NCBI GenBank assembly: GCA_902806435.1
Contig: CADCWO010000257.1
Location: 1 to 54,969 of the forward strand
Reading direction: 5' to 3'
Length of the DNA stretch: 54,969 bases
DNA from: an uncultured Synechococcales cyanobacterium
GTDB lineage: Bacteria; Cyanobacteriota; Cyanobacteriia; Thermosynechococcales; Thermosynechococcaceae
In this document: positions 35,074 through 43,888 of the stretch, in pieces
Layout: each line of letters begins with the position of its first letter
Position numbering within the stretch: position 1 is the stretch's first letter
Notes under the pieces: generated by a model
Seen by the model: the letters and a program-made list of their open reading frames with translations, nothing else
The model's database searches: none
Told to the model about the DNA's origin: nothing
Translations under genes and position numbers: made by a program

Positions 35074-37692
35074 ATGCAAAGCGGTAGATTGAGGATACTG
35101 CTGGTTGAGGACGATGAAGATGATTACGTGCTCACCCAAAATTTACTCGCTGAAATTCAAGCAGCCAAGTTTACTTTAGATTGGGTCGCTACCTATGAGA
35201 TGGCCCTAGAGATCATTGGCCGGAACCAGCACGATGTATATCTTCTCGACTACCGGTTAGGCGATCGCAACGGCTTAGAACTTTTGGGCGAAGCGGTGCG
35301 CAACGGCTGCACGGCACCGATCATCTTGCTGACGGGGCAAGAGGATCAGGAAGTAGACGTTAAAGCAATGGAGTTCGGGGCGGCGGATTATTTGATTAAA
35401 GGGCAGATCGAAGCGCCACTACTGGAGCGCTCAATCCGCTACGCCCTTGAACGCGCCCGCACTTTGGACAGCGAGCGCAAACAGGCGGAAGAACTATTAC
35501 ACCAGCAATCAGCGGCGATGAAGGCCTCGATGGATGGAATCGCGATTCTCAACCAGAACCAAGAATATGTCTATTTAAACAATGCTTACGCCAAAACCCA
35601 TGGGTACGATAGTCCGCAAGATCTGATCGGGAGATCCTTGGAGTTTCTATATGGGGAAGCAGAACGCACAAGGTTTCAACAGGAGATTTTGCCCGCATTT
35701 TGGCAAAGTGGCCAATGGCAAGGAGAAGTCGTGGGCAAGCGCTGTGACGGCAGTATCTATCCCCAAGAGATTTCTCTCAGCAGGATCACTGGCGGTGGGC
35801 TTGTTTGTGTAGTTCGCGATATCAGCGTCCGTAAGCAAGCAGAAGAGGAACTTGAGCGATCTCTTTCTATACTGCGGGCCACCTTTGAATCAACTGCCGA
35901 TGGCATTCTGGTGGTCGATGGGCAAGGAGGAATGGTGAGTTTTAATCGCAAATTTGTGGAAATGTGGGCTATTCCTGATGCGATTATGACCACACTGGAT
36001 GATGGTCAAGCTCTAATGTATGTTTTAGAGCAGCTCAAAGATCCCGCAAGTTTCTTAGCCAAAATAGAGGAATTGTACGCTCAGCCAGATGCTGAGAGCT
36101 ATGACATTCTAGAGTTCAAGGATAGACGGATTTTCGAGCGATACTCCCAGCCACAGCGCATTGGAGACAAAAACATTGGGCGAGTGTGGAGCTTTCGGGA
36201 CATCACGGATCGAAAAGTGGCTGAGGAGCAACTTTTATATAATGCCCTGCATGATGGGCTAACGGGTTTGGCAAATCGGGCTCTATTCATCGATCGGTTG
36301 GACCATGCGATCGCGCGCAGTAAACGCTACTCTGCCACCGGCACCCCACCTTTATTTGCCGTGCTCTTCCTAGATTTAGATCGCTTCAAGGTTGTTAACG
36401 ATAGCCTGGGACACTTGATTGGGGATCAACTACTGGTGGCGCTGGTTCAAAGGCTAAAAGCCTGTGTCCGGCCTGGAGATACAGTGGCGCGGATTGGTGG
36501 AGACGAGTTCACGATCCTCCTAGAGGATGTCCAGGCTGGTCCACAAGGCAGATGCCCTGATGCAGCAGGCGTGGCAGAGAGAATCCACAAGGAACTGGCT
36601 TTGCCCTTCAATTTGGCCGGGCAAGAAGTCTTCACCAGCGCCAGTATTGGTATTGCCTTCGGCATCAAAACTGATCCAGAGGGCAAGGGATATCCTCCGG
36701 CTGGCTCCTATGAGCAGCCGGAGGATATCCTGCGAGACGCTGATGCTGCCATGTATCGAGCCAAAGCGCTAGGGAAGGCCCGTCATGAAGTGTTTGACAT
36801 CACCATGCATACCCAAGCACTGGCAAGCTTACAGTTAGAAAATGATCTGCGGCGGGCGATCGAACGCCAAGAATTTCAAGTTTACTACCAGCCGATTGTA
36901 TCGCTGCTCGATCTTTCAGAACCCTTGGCGGAGGCATCTTTGAAGATTACGGGTTTTGAGGCTCTGGCTCGCTGGCAACACCCAGAGCGTGGTTTAATTT
37001 CCCCAGCTGAGTTTATCCCGCTCGCGGAGGAAACTGGCCTCATTACCCCTCTTTGCCAGTGGATACTCCGCACAGCCTGCCATCAAATGGGTATCTGGCA
37101 GCAGTGGTTTCTGTCTGAGCCGCAGGAGAGGGGCGCTGCGATGTCCCCACCTCTGACAATTAGCGTCAATATTTCTGGCAAACAATTTTCGCGGCCTGAT
37201 CTAGTTGAGCAGATCAACCAAGTTCTGCAACAGACGGGTCTAGATGCCCGGAGTTTGAAGCTTGAGATCACTGAAAGCGTGGTTATGGAAAACGCTAAAT
37301 CTGCCACTGCTATGCTTTCAGAGCTGAAAAGTTTGGGTGTTCAGCTCTATATTGACGACTTTGGCACGGGCTATTCCTCTCTCAGCTATCTCCACTGCTT
37401 TCCCGTTGATGCGTTGAAGATCGATCGCTCCTTCGTCAACCGCATGGGTATTGATCGTCAAAACTCACAGATTATCCAAACCATCGTTGCCTTGGCACAC
37501 AATCTAAACATGGATGTGGTTGCAGAAGGGGTAGAAACCCTCGAGCAACTAATTCAACTCAGAGAACTGGGATGTAAATATGGCCAAGGATACTTTTTAT
37601 CCAGGCCCTTGAACAGCGAAGCAGCCGGGATGCTGATTGCCACCAATTGCAGAAGTAGAAATGATCAAACTTCAATTTCTTTAAGACGATAG
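35074..37692 (+). CDS. REC-PAS-PAS-GGDEF-EAL c-di-GMP turnover protein
   Basis: Residues 1-125 form a receiver domain (LVEDDEDDYVL; phospho-acceptor D59 in LLDYRLGD). Two PAS domains follow (about 150-260 and 275-395). The GGDEF motif is intact at about 475-479 with an inhibitory RXXD site (RPGD) five residues upstream. The EAL domain starts at about 629 (FEALARW) and retains SVNISGKQF, EITESVVMEN, DDFGTGYSS and LKIDRSFV. Both synthase and phosphodiesterase active sites look complete, so net activity is uncertain; phosphorylation by the upstream kinase probably tunes it. The ATG at 35074 fits the spacing after the regulator stop. It holds an internal DNA palindrome (36688-36730). Confidence 0.93.
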   Translation: MQSGRLRILLVEDDEDDYVLTQNLLAEIQAAKFTLDWVATYEMALEIIGRNQHDVYLLDYRLGDRNGLELLGEAVRNGCTAPIILLTGQEDQEVDVKAMEFGAADYLIKGQIEAPLLERSIRYALERARTLDSERKQAEELLHQQSAAMKASMDGIAILNQNQEYVYLNNAYAKTHGYDSPQDLIGRSLEFLYGEAERTRFQQEILPAFWQSGQWQGEVVGKRCDGSIYPQEISLSRITGGGLVCVVRDISVRKQAEEELERSLSILRATFESTADGILVVDGQGGMVSFNRKFVEMWAIPDAIMTTLDDGQALMYVLEQLKDPASFLAKIEELYAQPDAESYDILEFKDRRIFERYSQPQRIGDKNIGRVWSFRDITDRKVAEEQLLYNALHDGLTGLANRALFIDRLDHAIARSKRYSATGTPPLFAVLFLDLDRFKVVNDSLGHLIGDQLLVALVQRLKACVRPGDTVARIGGDEFTILLEDVQAGPQGRCPDAAGVAERIHKELALPFNLAGQEVFTSASIGIAFGIKTDPEGKGYPPAGSYEQPEDILRDADAAMYRAKALGKARHEVFDITMHTQALASLQLENDLRRAIERQEFQVYYQPIVSLLDLSEPLAEASLKITGFEALARWQHPERGLISPAEFIPLAEETGLITPLCQWILRTACHQMGIWQQWFLSEPQERGAAMSPPLTISVNISGKQFSRPDLVEQINQVLQQTGLDARSLKLEITESVVMENAKSATAMLSELKSLGVQLYIDDFGTGYSSLSYLHCFPVDALKIDRSFVNRMGIDRQNSQIIQTIVALAHNLNMDVVAEGVETLEQLIQLRELGCKYGQGYFLSRPLNSEAAGMLIATNCRSRNDQTSISLRR
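36688..36730. repeat. perfect 16-bp inverted repeat inside the GGDEF coding region
   Basis: GGATATCCTCCGGCTG (36688-36703) is the exact reverse complement of CAGCCGGAGGATATCC (36715-36730) with an 11-nt loop. It encodes KGYPPAGSYEQPEDIL, where the right arm carries the conserved QPEDILRD of the GGDEF domain and the left arm encodes a proline/glycine insert that looks foreign to the family. A fold-back duplication of the right arm is a simple origin. Confidence 0.85.
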
Positions 37693-37886
37693 CTATTGGT
37701 TAGGCAGCTGTGAAATACTAACCGCATTGTGATAATCCGTAGCAACTCTAAGAAGTGGACTTAGAGTGCATAGAGTCCTGTCGGCCAATCACAGTGATAC
37801 CGATGAACCTTCTTCTGGGAAAGCTCAGAGCAGCACTCTGTTCTTCAGCCTCTAGCTGCCTTGTCTTAACCCCCGGTAAGAACTAT

Positions 37887-39338
37887 ATGAGCGAACAAAG
37901 TTTCGAACGGTTTACTCACTACGAAACGGTTAATACTAACTATTTGAGCCGACGTCGGCTCCGAAAGAAGGTTGGTTGGCAGCTGTTATGGGGGTTAGGT
38001 GTGGGTGCGGTCATTTCAGGGAACTTCTCTGGTTGGAACTTAGGTCTAGCAGCGGGTGGCTTCTGGGGTCTGGCGATCGCGACCTTCCTGACGGCAATCA
38101 TGTACGTTTGTCTGGTCTACACTATTGCTGAGTTAACAGAAGCACTCCCCCATGCTGGTGGCTTCTACTCCTTTACCCGCAATGCATTTGGTCCGTTTGC
38201 CGGCTTCATCTGCGGTGTAACCATTACGATTGAGTACGTCCTAACGCCAGCTGTGATTGTTTTCTTTATCGGTAGCTACTTGAATACCCTGCTACCTGGT
38301 ATCCCTGTTCCCTTTTGGTGGTTGCTATTTTATATAGTCTTTGTCGCGATTAACATCCGCAGTGTAGAACTGACATTTAAGGTAGGTCTATTCTTTACGC
38401 TAGTAGCGGCTGCGGTACTAATTATTTTTTACTATGGAGCGCTAACAAATCTTGAAGCATTTCAGCTAGAACTCCTCTTTAACGTGGCTCCCGAATCCGG
38501 CCAATCAGCCAATTGGCTGCCCCAGGGCTGGTTTGGTGTCTTTAAGGCTGTTCCTTACGCTATCTGGTTCTACCTGGCAATAGAGCAACTGCCATTAGCA
38601 GCAGAGGAGGCACGTGAGGATAAGGACATCACGGAAGCACTGACTTGGGGTATCTTTGCCCTTTTATTTTTCTCGCTCTGTACGCTGGTATTAAATTCTG
38701 GAGTCGGGGGAGGCGCTGTCGAAATCGGTCAGTCAGCCATGCCACTGGTAGATGGAATCAAAGATGCTTATGGGCAGAGCCCTGTGACTGTAGCTTTGGC
38801 GGTGGCTGCCCTAACGGGTTTAATTGCTAGCTTTCACACCGTTATTTATGCTTACGGACGGGTCCTATTTGCTCTGTCTCGGGCCGGATACTTCCCGCGC
38901 TGGATTTCCGTTACGAATAAAAGTCATACACCTGCCAGAGCTTTAATCCTTGGCGCTGTGGTCGGTCTTGTTTGTACCGCAGCGATTCAAATTGCCGGTC
39001 AAGGTATCGTGGGGGCAGCACTACTGAATATGGCTGTCTTCGGGGCTGTGATCTCATACATTCTGGTCATGGCCAGCTACATCAAGTTGAAAATCAGCCG
39101 CCCTGAGTTAAAGCGCCCTTACAATAGTCCTTTAGGAATTAAAGGCGCTGCTGTAGGGGCCGTACTAGCTCTTTTGGCCCTTTTTGCTTGCTTCTCCGAC
39201 CCCGCATACCGGCCAGGGCTCTGGGGAGTCGGGCTCTTTCTGGTGATTGCGACGCTCTATTTCTGGCTCTACAGCCACAAAAAGCTGGTGGCACAGGCTC
39301 CAGAAGAAGCGGAGGCACTGCTGGCTGGGAGATATTAA
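37887..39338 (+). CDS. APC-superfamily amino acid or ethanolamine permease
   Basis: From the ATG at 37887 the protein (483 residues) shows about 12 membrane segments: LLWGLGVGAVISGNFSGWNLG, LVYTIAELTEALPHAGGFYSFTRNAFG, and VSILVAALTGLIASFHTVIYAYGRVLFALSR-like regions. The closest features match the ethanolamine/amino-acid permease branch of the APC superfamily (GGFYSFTRNAFGP, EEAREDKDI). Substrate cannot be settled. An ATG at 37755 would add 44 non-conserved residues. It stands alone. Confidence 0.85.
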   Translation: MSEQSFERFTHYETVNTNYLSRRRLRKKVGWQLLWGLGVGAVISGNFSGWNLGLAAGGFWGLAIATFLTAIMYVCLVYTIAELTEALPHAGGFYSFTRNAFGPFAGFICGVTITIEYVLTPAVIVFFIGSYLNTLLPGIPVPFWWLLFYIVFVAINIRSVELTFKVGLFFTLVAAAVLIIFYYGALTNLEAFQLELLFNVAPESGQSANWLPQGWFGVFKAVPYAIWFYLAIEQLPLAAEEAREDKDITEALTWGIFALLFFSLCTLVLNSGVGGGAVEIGQSAMPLVDGIKDAYGQSPVTVALAVAALTGLIASFHTVIYAYGRVLFALSRAGYFPRWISVTNKSHTPARALILGAVVGLVCTAAIQIAGQGIVGAALLNMAVFGAVISYILVMASYIKLKISRPELKRPYNSPLGIKGAAVGAVLALLALFACFSDPAYRPGLWGVGLFLVIATLYFWLYSHKKLVAQAPEEAEALLAGRY

Positions 39339-39391
39339 GGGGATAATCTCTGTTGAGCAGTCGATGAATTGAGCGTTGCGGTCCGGAAGTC

Positions 39392-41086
39392 TTACTCGAT
39401 CGAAACTCCACGAAATGTAGCTGAGCGTCGTCGCGCCCCGATTGGAGCTTTTTGGGCTTCTCGTTCCCGCCTATGGTGAGTTTGAAAGTAGTTTTGCCAT
39501 AGGGCTGGAGCATTGAGGGTGTCACCGCCATGAGCTGTCAGGCGCTGGCGGACCTGGCACAAAACCGGGGTATTAACACACATCCCGGCAATAATTACCT
39601 GTCCTTTCGTCAGTGACGGTAACTCCTTGAGTAGATCCCGTCCAGCTGCTTCCACACCGTACTTCAAACTTTCTTGATCTACCGGGTTGACAATCCGCAT
39701 GATGAACTGACTCATGCACTGAGAAAGCACGTCTGCGTCAAGTTTGCCGGGACGTTGCGTGATTAAACCCACCCCAAGGCCGAACTTCCGACCCTCACTT
39801 AAAATGGTACGGATCACAGCTTTACAGCGGGAGGGTTCATGGGCGGGGGCAAAGCGGTGGGCCTCTTCTAGGAGAATAAATACGGGGTAAGGCAAGTAAT
39901 TTTCGTCGTCTGGAGCAATATTTTCTTTTTGAGTATTCATCCGGGCGTGATTGGTTTGCCGCAGCACGGCCGCACAGATTACCTGCTGTTCTTCCTGGCT
40001 GATTTCGTTCATCTGCAGCACGGTGACCTGACCAGGTTCAAACAGGTCTTTCGGAGCCAGGTGGTTAAAAGCATGGAAATAAGGCGATCGCGCTAAGCGG
40101 TCTAATTTCCACTCCAGGGCGGGGGCAGAGGTTCCCGTTTTCTCATTGCCTTCGTCATCTTGGGTGCGATCAGCTTCAAATACCGCATGGATTAGATCAT
40201 TGATATCCCAGCGGGCACTACTACGATTTTGTTTTTTGACAATTGTGAACGCCTTGTTGAGAATAGATTGCTGGCGATCGCTCATTTCTGGCAGCAGGGT
40301 GAGAATGTCATGGTAGTCCAGGGAAGAAATCCGGATTTGCACCTGCTCTGGGGTGAGGACTTTCACCTTTGGGCTGTAGCCATCCTCCGCCTGGAAGGCC
40401 TGGTGGCCCCGGAGCTCCGCCAGGGTACCGTACTCACCATGGGGATCAAAAATCAGAACTGCTGCCCGGTTATGGGGTAACAGTAACTCTTCCACCAGCA
40501 CCCCGGCGGTGTAGGACTTACCGGAACCTGTACCTGCCAGGATTGCCATGTGGGTGCTAACTAGATCCTTGACATCTAAAGCGACAGGAACTGCACCACC
40601 TTCGCGTAGGAGCAGGGAACCGATGTGGGCCGCTCCCACTTCTAATGGTTGCTTCTTATTCACCACCTGTCGCAGCAGGGTATCACTGGCCATATAGACT
40701 TTGGTTCCCGGTTGTGGTGGTTTACGCGGGTTTAAGAAGCCCAAGGCGGGATGAAAGTAGCCAATTACATCCACAGCCACTTCATAGATTTCGGGACTGG
40801 CGTGCTTAAAGCCGATTAAAGCGGCGATCGCTTGGGGTTCAATTTCTGTATCCGCAAAAATGCGATCGGGTAAATGATCGACTAATCGGCAGGCGGTGAT
40901 CTTCCCCAAGATGGAGTGAGTAGCCTCTGGCTCTAGCAATTGGTAGTAGACAAACTCACCAATTTTGACGTTTCGGGTATCCGCTGTGATAAACAGATAC
41001 TGATTGCCGTTGTCTCCCGGTCCTTTAACCGTGCCCACAACGTTGGACGATAGAGCGGCCGGATCAGAAAGCTGAGCTGGAGCCAT
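39392..41086 (-). CDS. HerA-like ATPase (DUF87 family)
   Basis: The 564-residue protein has an N-terminal barrel (residues 1-150), Walker A AGTGSGKSYTAG (about 184-191), IFDPHGEYGTL nearby, and Walker B VFILLEEAHRFAP, followed by GLGVGLITQRPGKLDADVLSQC. These features match the FtsK-HerA superfamily ATPase HerA, a hexameric DNA translocase that in archaea works with the NurA nuclease in end resection. No nurA gene is adjacent. It converges with the permease gene. Confidence 0.9.
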   Translation of the reverse strand: MAPAQLSDPAALSSNVVGTVKGPGDNGNQYLFITADTRNVKIGEFVYYQLLEPEATHSILGKITACRLVDHLPDRIFADTEIEPQAIAALIGFKHASPEIYEVAVDVIGYFHPALGFLNPRKPPQPGTKVYMASDTLLRQVVNKKQPLEVGAAHIGSLLLREGGAVPVALDVKDLVSTHMAILAGTGSGKSYTAGVLVEELLLPHNRAAVLIFDPHGEYGTLAELRGHQAFQAEDGYSPKVKVLTPEQVQIRISSLDYHDILTLLPEMSDRQQSILNKAFTIVKKQNRSSARWDINDLIHAVFEADRTQDDEGNEKTGTSAPALEWKLDRLARSPYFHAFNHLAPKDLFEPGQVTVLQMNEISQEEQQVICAAVLRQTNHARMNTQKENIAPDDENYLPYPVFILLEEAHRFAPAHEPSRCKAVIRTILSEGRKFGLGVGLITQRPGKLDADVLSQCMSQFIMRIVNPVDQESLKYGVEAAGRDLLKELPSLTKGQVIIAGMCVNTPVLCQVRQRLTAHGGDTLNAPALWQNYFQTHHRREREAQKAPIGARRRSATFRGVSIE

Positions 41087-41361
41087 GAGCCTCTGTGGTT
41101 GTTTGATAGTTTCATCAATAGTAATCGAGCCTTAAATAGTTTGGGCTTTTCCCCTGAATTCCGGCTAAGGCTTAAAGCTGAGAGGCTTTTGCAGGGTTAT
41201 CGCCACTCTATAAGGAAGCATCGATACATTCTGCTGACCCACCGGATTTTCAGGAACTAACCAGGGGTCGTTTGTAGTCTTATTACCAGCACCGGGGGGT
41301 AATACAAATTGTCCTAGGCTTTTTTTGTGCCTTGCCTAGAGACCCAAGGAACTTTAAGTCA

Positions 41362-41508
41362 ATGGAAGAATTACTTGTCTGGAGCAACCAGGTGATTAGC
41401 TATCTCAATTTGAAACGTTTATCGGTAGGGTTGAACCTAGAAGAACAACGCCTACTGAGTGGCCTGCAAGGAGCTATTAATCAAGCAGTAGCCACTGAAA
41501 GCCTGTAA
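41362..41508 (+). CDS. possible small 48-residue protein
   Basis: An ATG at 41362, in a 467-nt gap, opens a 48-codon frame ending TAA. The predicted product has amphipathic helix character (SYLNLKRLSVGLNLEEQRLLSGLQGAINQAV). Codon use looks bacterial-coding, but no ribosome-binding sequence is obvious beyond AAGGAAC about 15 bases upstream. No family recognised; it may be a small regulatory or binding protein. Confidence 0.42.
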   Translation: MEELLVWSNQVISYLNLKRLSVGLNLEEQRLLSGLQGAINQAVATESL

Positions 41509-41553
41509 CTGTGTCCTAGTTATTCCCCACTAGTCTTGACTAGATTAGGCTCA

Positions 41554-41916
41554 CTAAAAGGTGGTTGCGTGCCCCTCAACTGGGTACTTAAAGGCTTGCC
41601 ACGCGGCCAAGCCACCTTTTAGCTCTGCCACGCTATGAAAGCCAGCTGCCCGCAGCCGACTTGCTGCGTCTGCTGTTTGTTCGTCCGTTTCCCCATAAAC
41701 GTAAATGTCGCGAGTAGATTCCAAGCTATTCAAGGCCTGCTCTACCAGCTCTTCTACGGGCATTGAAATAGCGCCGAGAATATGGTTCGCGTGGAATAAG
41801 CCGCGATCGCGTACGTCTAAAATAGTTAACGCTGGTTCCCCCCAATCCAGCCGAGTTTTCAAGTGTTGGACACTTGCTTGTGGAGTAAGTGGTGAAGGAT
41901 CGGGAAGAATATTCAT
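41554..41916 (-). CDS. rhodanese-fold protein lacking the catalytic cysteine
   Basis: A 120-residue single-domain rhodanese fold: ALTILDVRDRGLFHANHILGAISMPVEEL and a C-terminal GFHSVAELKGGLAAWQAF. At the active loop the expected cysteine is replaced: IYVYGETDEQTADAA has glycine at residue 75. It therefore cannot form the persulfide and may act as a binding or regulatory module, as is known for inactive rhodanese homologues. Confidence 0.85.
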   Translation of the reverse strand: MNILPDPSPLTPQASVQHLKTRLDWGEPALTILDVRDRGLFHANHILGAISMPVEELVEQALNSLESTRDIYVYGETDEQTADAASRLRAAGFHSVAELKGGLAAWQAFKYPVEGHATTF

Positions 41917-42253
41917 CTCATGATTGCCAACATTCAGCGTAGCAGTATTCTCAAGTTGACTGGGCTAGTCTTATTGACCTTAAACCGCCACCGGTACTAG
42001 TGCTTGACCTAACTCTCAGTTAGCTATTGCCTCTATATTTGACTGTCTTAACCCCTAATCAGCTCGAGTCTAAGGGTGATTAGCGATCTCTCGATAAATT
42101 AACAGCAAATTTTACAAAAAGCAAACTTTTGTAAACAAAGAGCTAATACTACAGCACTACTACAAAGATTGACTGGTAACTATACAAGGGTGTTACCGCT
42201 GGTTGAGTGAGAAAGTTCTCGCACAAGTTACCGAGAACTGTGGATTGTAGTTT
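41917..42253. other. intergenic region with AT palindrome and terminator-like hairpin
   Basis: No gene is visible. It contains a perfect 9-bp palindrome TTTACAAAA (42111-42119) / TTTTGTAAA (42127-42135) around 7 bases, and a hairpin at 42214-42239 near the end of the IMS-domain gene. The promoter of the rhodanese gene also lies here. Confidence 0.4.
42214..42239 (-). terminator. 8-bp hairpin downstream of the IMS-domain gene
   Basis: AGTTCTCG (42214-42221) pairs with CGAGAACT (42232-42239) around 10 nt, 15 nt past the stop of the minus-strand gene at 42254. On that strand it is followed by TTTCTC, a modest pyrimidine tract. It is plausible as an intrinsic terminator. Confidence 0.55.
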
Positions 42254-43390
42254 TTACTGGTTTGTTCGCTCGGGGGTTGAGCCATCAGCAGTTTTGTAGT
42301 CAGCAATTTTCCACTTACCATTATCTGACTGCAAGCTATAGCGGACTAAGCGAGTCTGAAAGTCTGTCCGGCTGGGGTCTACTTTGCCATTGCGGTAAAG
42401 CGTCCGGTCTTCCGTCACCCTAACCTCGATTGTCGCCTTGTCCCGATTGGCCAGGAATCGCTCTACCGATTCGATTTTTTGTACCCCAAAGCGATAGTAA
42501 GCATTGTTCTTTTTCAGCCAAGCAACAGTACCGTCTGGCTTGACAAGCTCTGTTGCTAGTTCCCCTGCTGTCAATGCCACAACTGATTGCGTGTTAAAAG
42601 GCGGGGCAAATACCTGCTGCTTCGCTTGCAACCATTGATTAATTATGTTTACGGCTTGATCTTGAGTTATTGGAGCTGCCTGAGATGGAGATTGAGCTAG
42701 TGCTGGAGGTTGGGCAGAAGAAGAGGTAGGACGAGCCCGGGCGATATAACCTTCTACACTCCGAATAGCTGCAGTGGCGTAAGGGTTACCAGGGCGCTCA
42801 CTCAAAGCTCTGCGGAAGTTGATTAGGGCCGTCTGATAATCTTTTTGATTCACCGCAGCGTATCCTACTCGCATATAGCGATCGTACGCAGATTCCTGCG
42901 GCTGAGCTGGTGGTGATTGCTTGGAACTCAGTTGTCGCTGGTAGAAATTAAGCACTTTCTCAGTATAAGGAGCAGTCTGAGCATTGCTATAGCGGTTGGG
43001 GTCACCAGTCATCCACCAAGCAGCAGTGCGGCGCACAGCCACAGATTGATCGTTGCCGCTAGCTTTGTACTCGTCTTTCAGGACATCGGTGATCACGCAG
43101 GTCACAATAGAGCGCGCCGTTGCTGGGTTGGCTTCGAATTGAGTAGCTGAAAGTTCTTGTCCAGTACACGCTTTTGACCAGCGGGGGATGTTCCCGGCTA
43201 AGACCTGCCAGTCACTGTAGAGCCCGTCATTCTTAATACCAGTTTGAGGCGCTGCTTGGCGTAATGCCTCAACCAGTGCCCCTACTTGGACCGTTGAAAT
43301 CTGTGCTTGCGCCGGTAGCCCACCCAGCACCACACCAATCAGCAGACCACTTAGTGATAATTGTCGAGCTTGCTTACGACCCATGTGCAT
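42254..43390 (-). CDS. secreted IMS-domain protein (ARC6/CDP1-like C-terminal domain)
   Basis: An N-terminal signal peptide (RKQARQLSLSG... cleavage after about AQA) leads into a 378-residue protein. A middle part has a short TPR-like repeat (AYDRYMRVGYAAVNQKDYQTALINFRRALSERP, about residues 165-200), and a proline-rich linker leads to a C-terminal domain (about 240-370) with the IMS pattern: INQWLQAKQQVFAPPFNT, LKKNNAYYRFGVQKIESVERF and WKIADYKT. In chloroplast division proteins ARC6/CDP1 the IMS domain binds partners in the intermembrane space; here it would be periplasmic. An ATG at 43384 is an alternative start. Confidence 0.82.
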   Translation of the reverse strand: MHMGRKQARQLSLSGLLIGVVLGGLPAQAQISTVQVGALVEALRQAAPQTGIKNDGLYSDWQVLAGNIPRWSKACTGQELSATQFEANPATARSIVTCVITDVLKDEYKASGNDQSVAVRRTAAWWMTGDPNRYSNAQTAPYTEKVLNFYQRQLSSKQSPPAQPQESAYDRYMRVGYAAVNQKDYQTALINFRRALSERPGNPYATAAIRSVEGYIARARPTSSSAQPPALAQSPSQAAPITQDQAVNIINQWLQAKQQVFAPPFNTQSVVALTAGELATELVKPDGTVAWLKKNNAYYRFGVQKIESVERFLANRDKATIEVRVTEDRTLYRNGKVDPSRTDFQTRLVRYSLQSDNGKWKIADYKTADGSTPERTNQ

Positions 43391-43533
43391 TCCTTGAAAT
43401 CAATACCAGAAACAGAAATTAACGTGTTCTAGGCTACCATTGCGTCTACCGTGAGATGGATGCTACAACCTGTTCTAACTCCATATCAGTCGCTAAAATC
43501 AGAAAAACTGGCTGCTCAATTCCGGTGTTTCTG

Positions 43534-43785
43534 ATGCTCTCCAAAGACAAATCCTGCTTAGGATCACCGCAGATCTTAGTCTGCCAGAATCGTACCTGCC
43601 GTAAAGCTGGAGCGAATAAAGTATTGAAAGCTTTTGAGCAGTCAGCTCCACAAGGGATTGAGATTGTCGGCTCTGGTTGTCTGGGGCATTGTGGTTCGGG
43701 GCCGATGGCGTTGGTTTTGCCGGAAGAAGTTTGGTATGACCATGTACAGCCAGGGACTGTAGGGGATATCATCCGGCGACACTAA
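43534..43785 (+). CDS. thioredoxin-fold [2Fe-2S] ferredoxin-like protein
   Basis: From the ATG at 43534 the 83-residue product has QILVCQNRTC (C17, C22) and SGCLGHCGSGP (C49, C53), the CX4C...CX3C pattern of thioredoxin-like [2Fe-2S] proteins. The fold is used in NuoE-type subunits and small electron carriers. Homologues are common in cyanobacteria; partner unknown. An upstream ATG at 43456 would add 26 residues. It diverges from the IMS gene and precedes the DCC gene. Confidence 0.82.
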   Translation: MLSKDKSCLGSPQILVCQNRTCRKAGANKVLKAFEQSAPQGIEIVGSGCLGHCGSGPMALVLPEEVWYDHVQPGTVGDIIRRH

Positions 43786-43888
43786 AACTACCTGGTGAAA
43801 CCCCTCAACCTGGTTAGCCAAGCTTTAGCCAAGTCCTGATCAGAGGAACTAGACTAGAGTGTAGCCCTGCCACCTCAAGTGTAATTTC

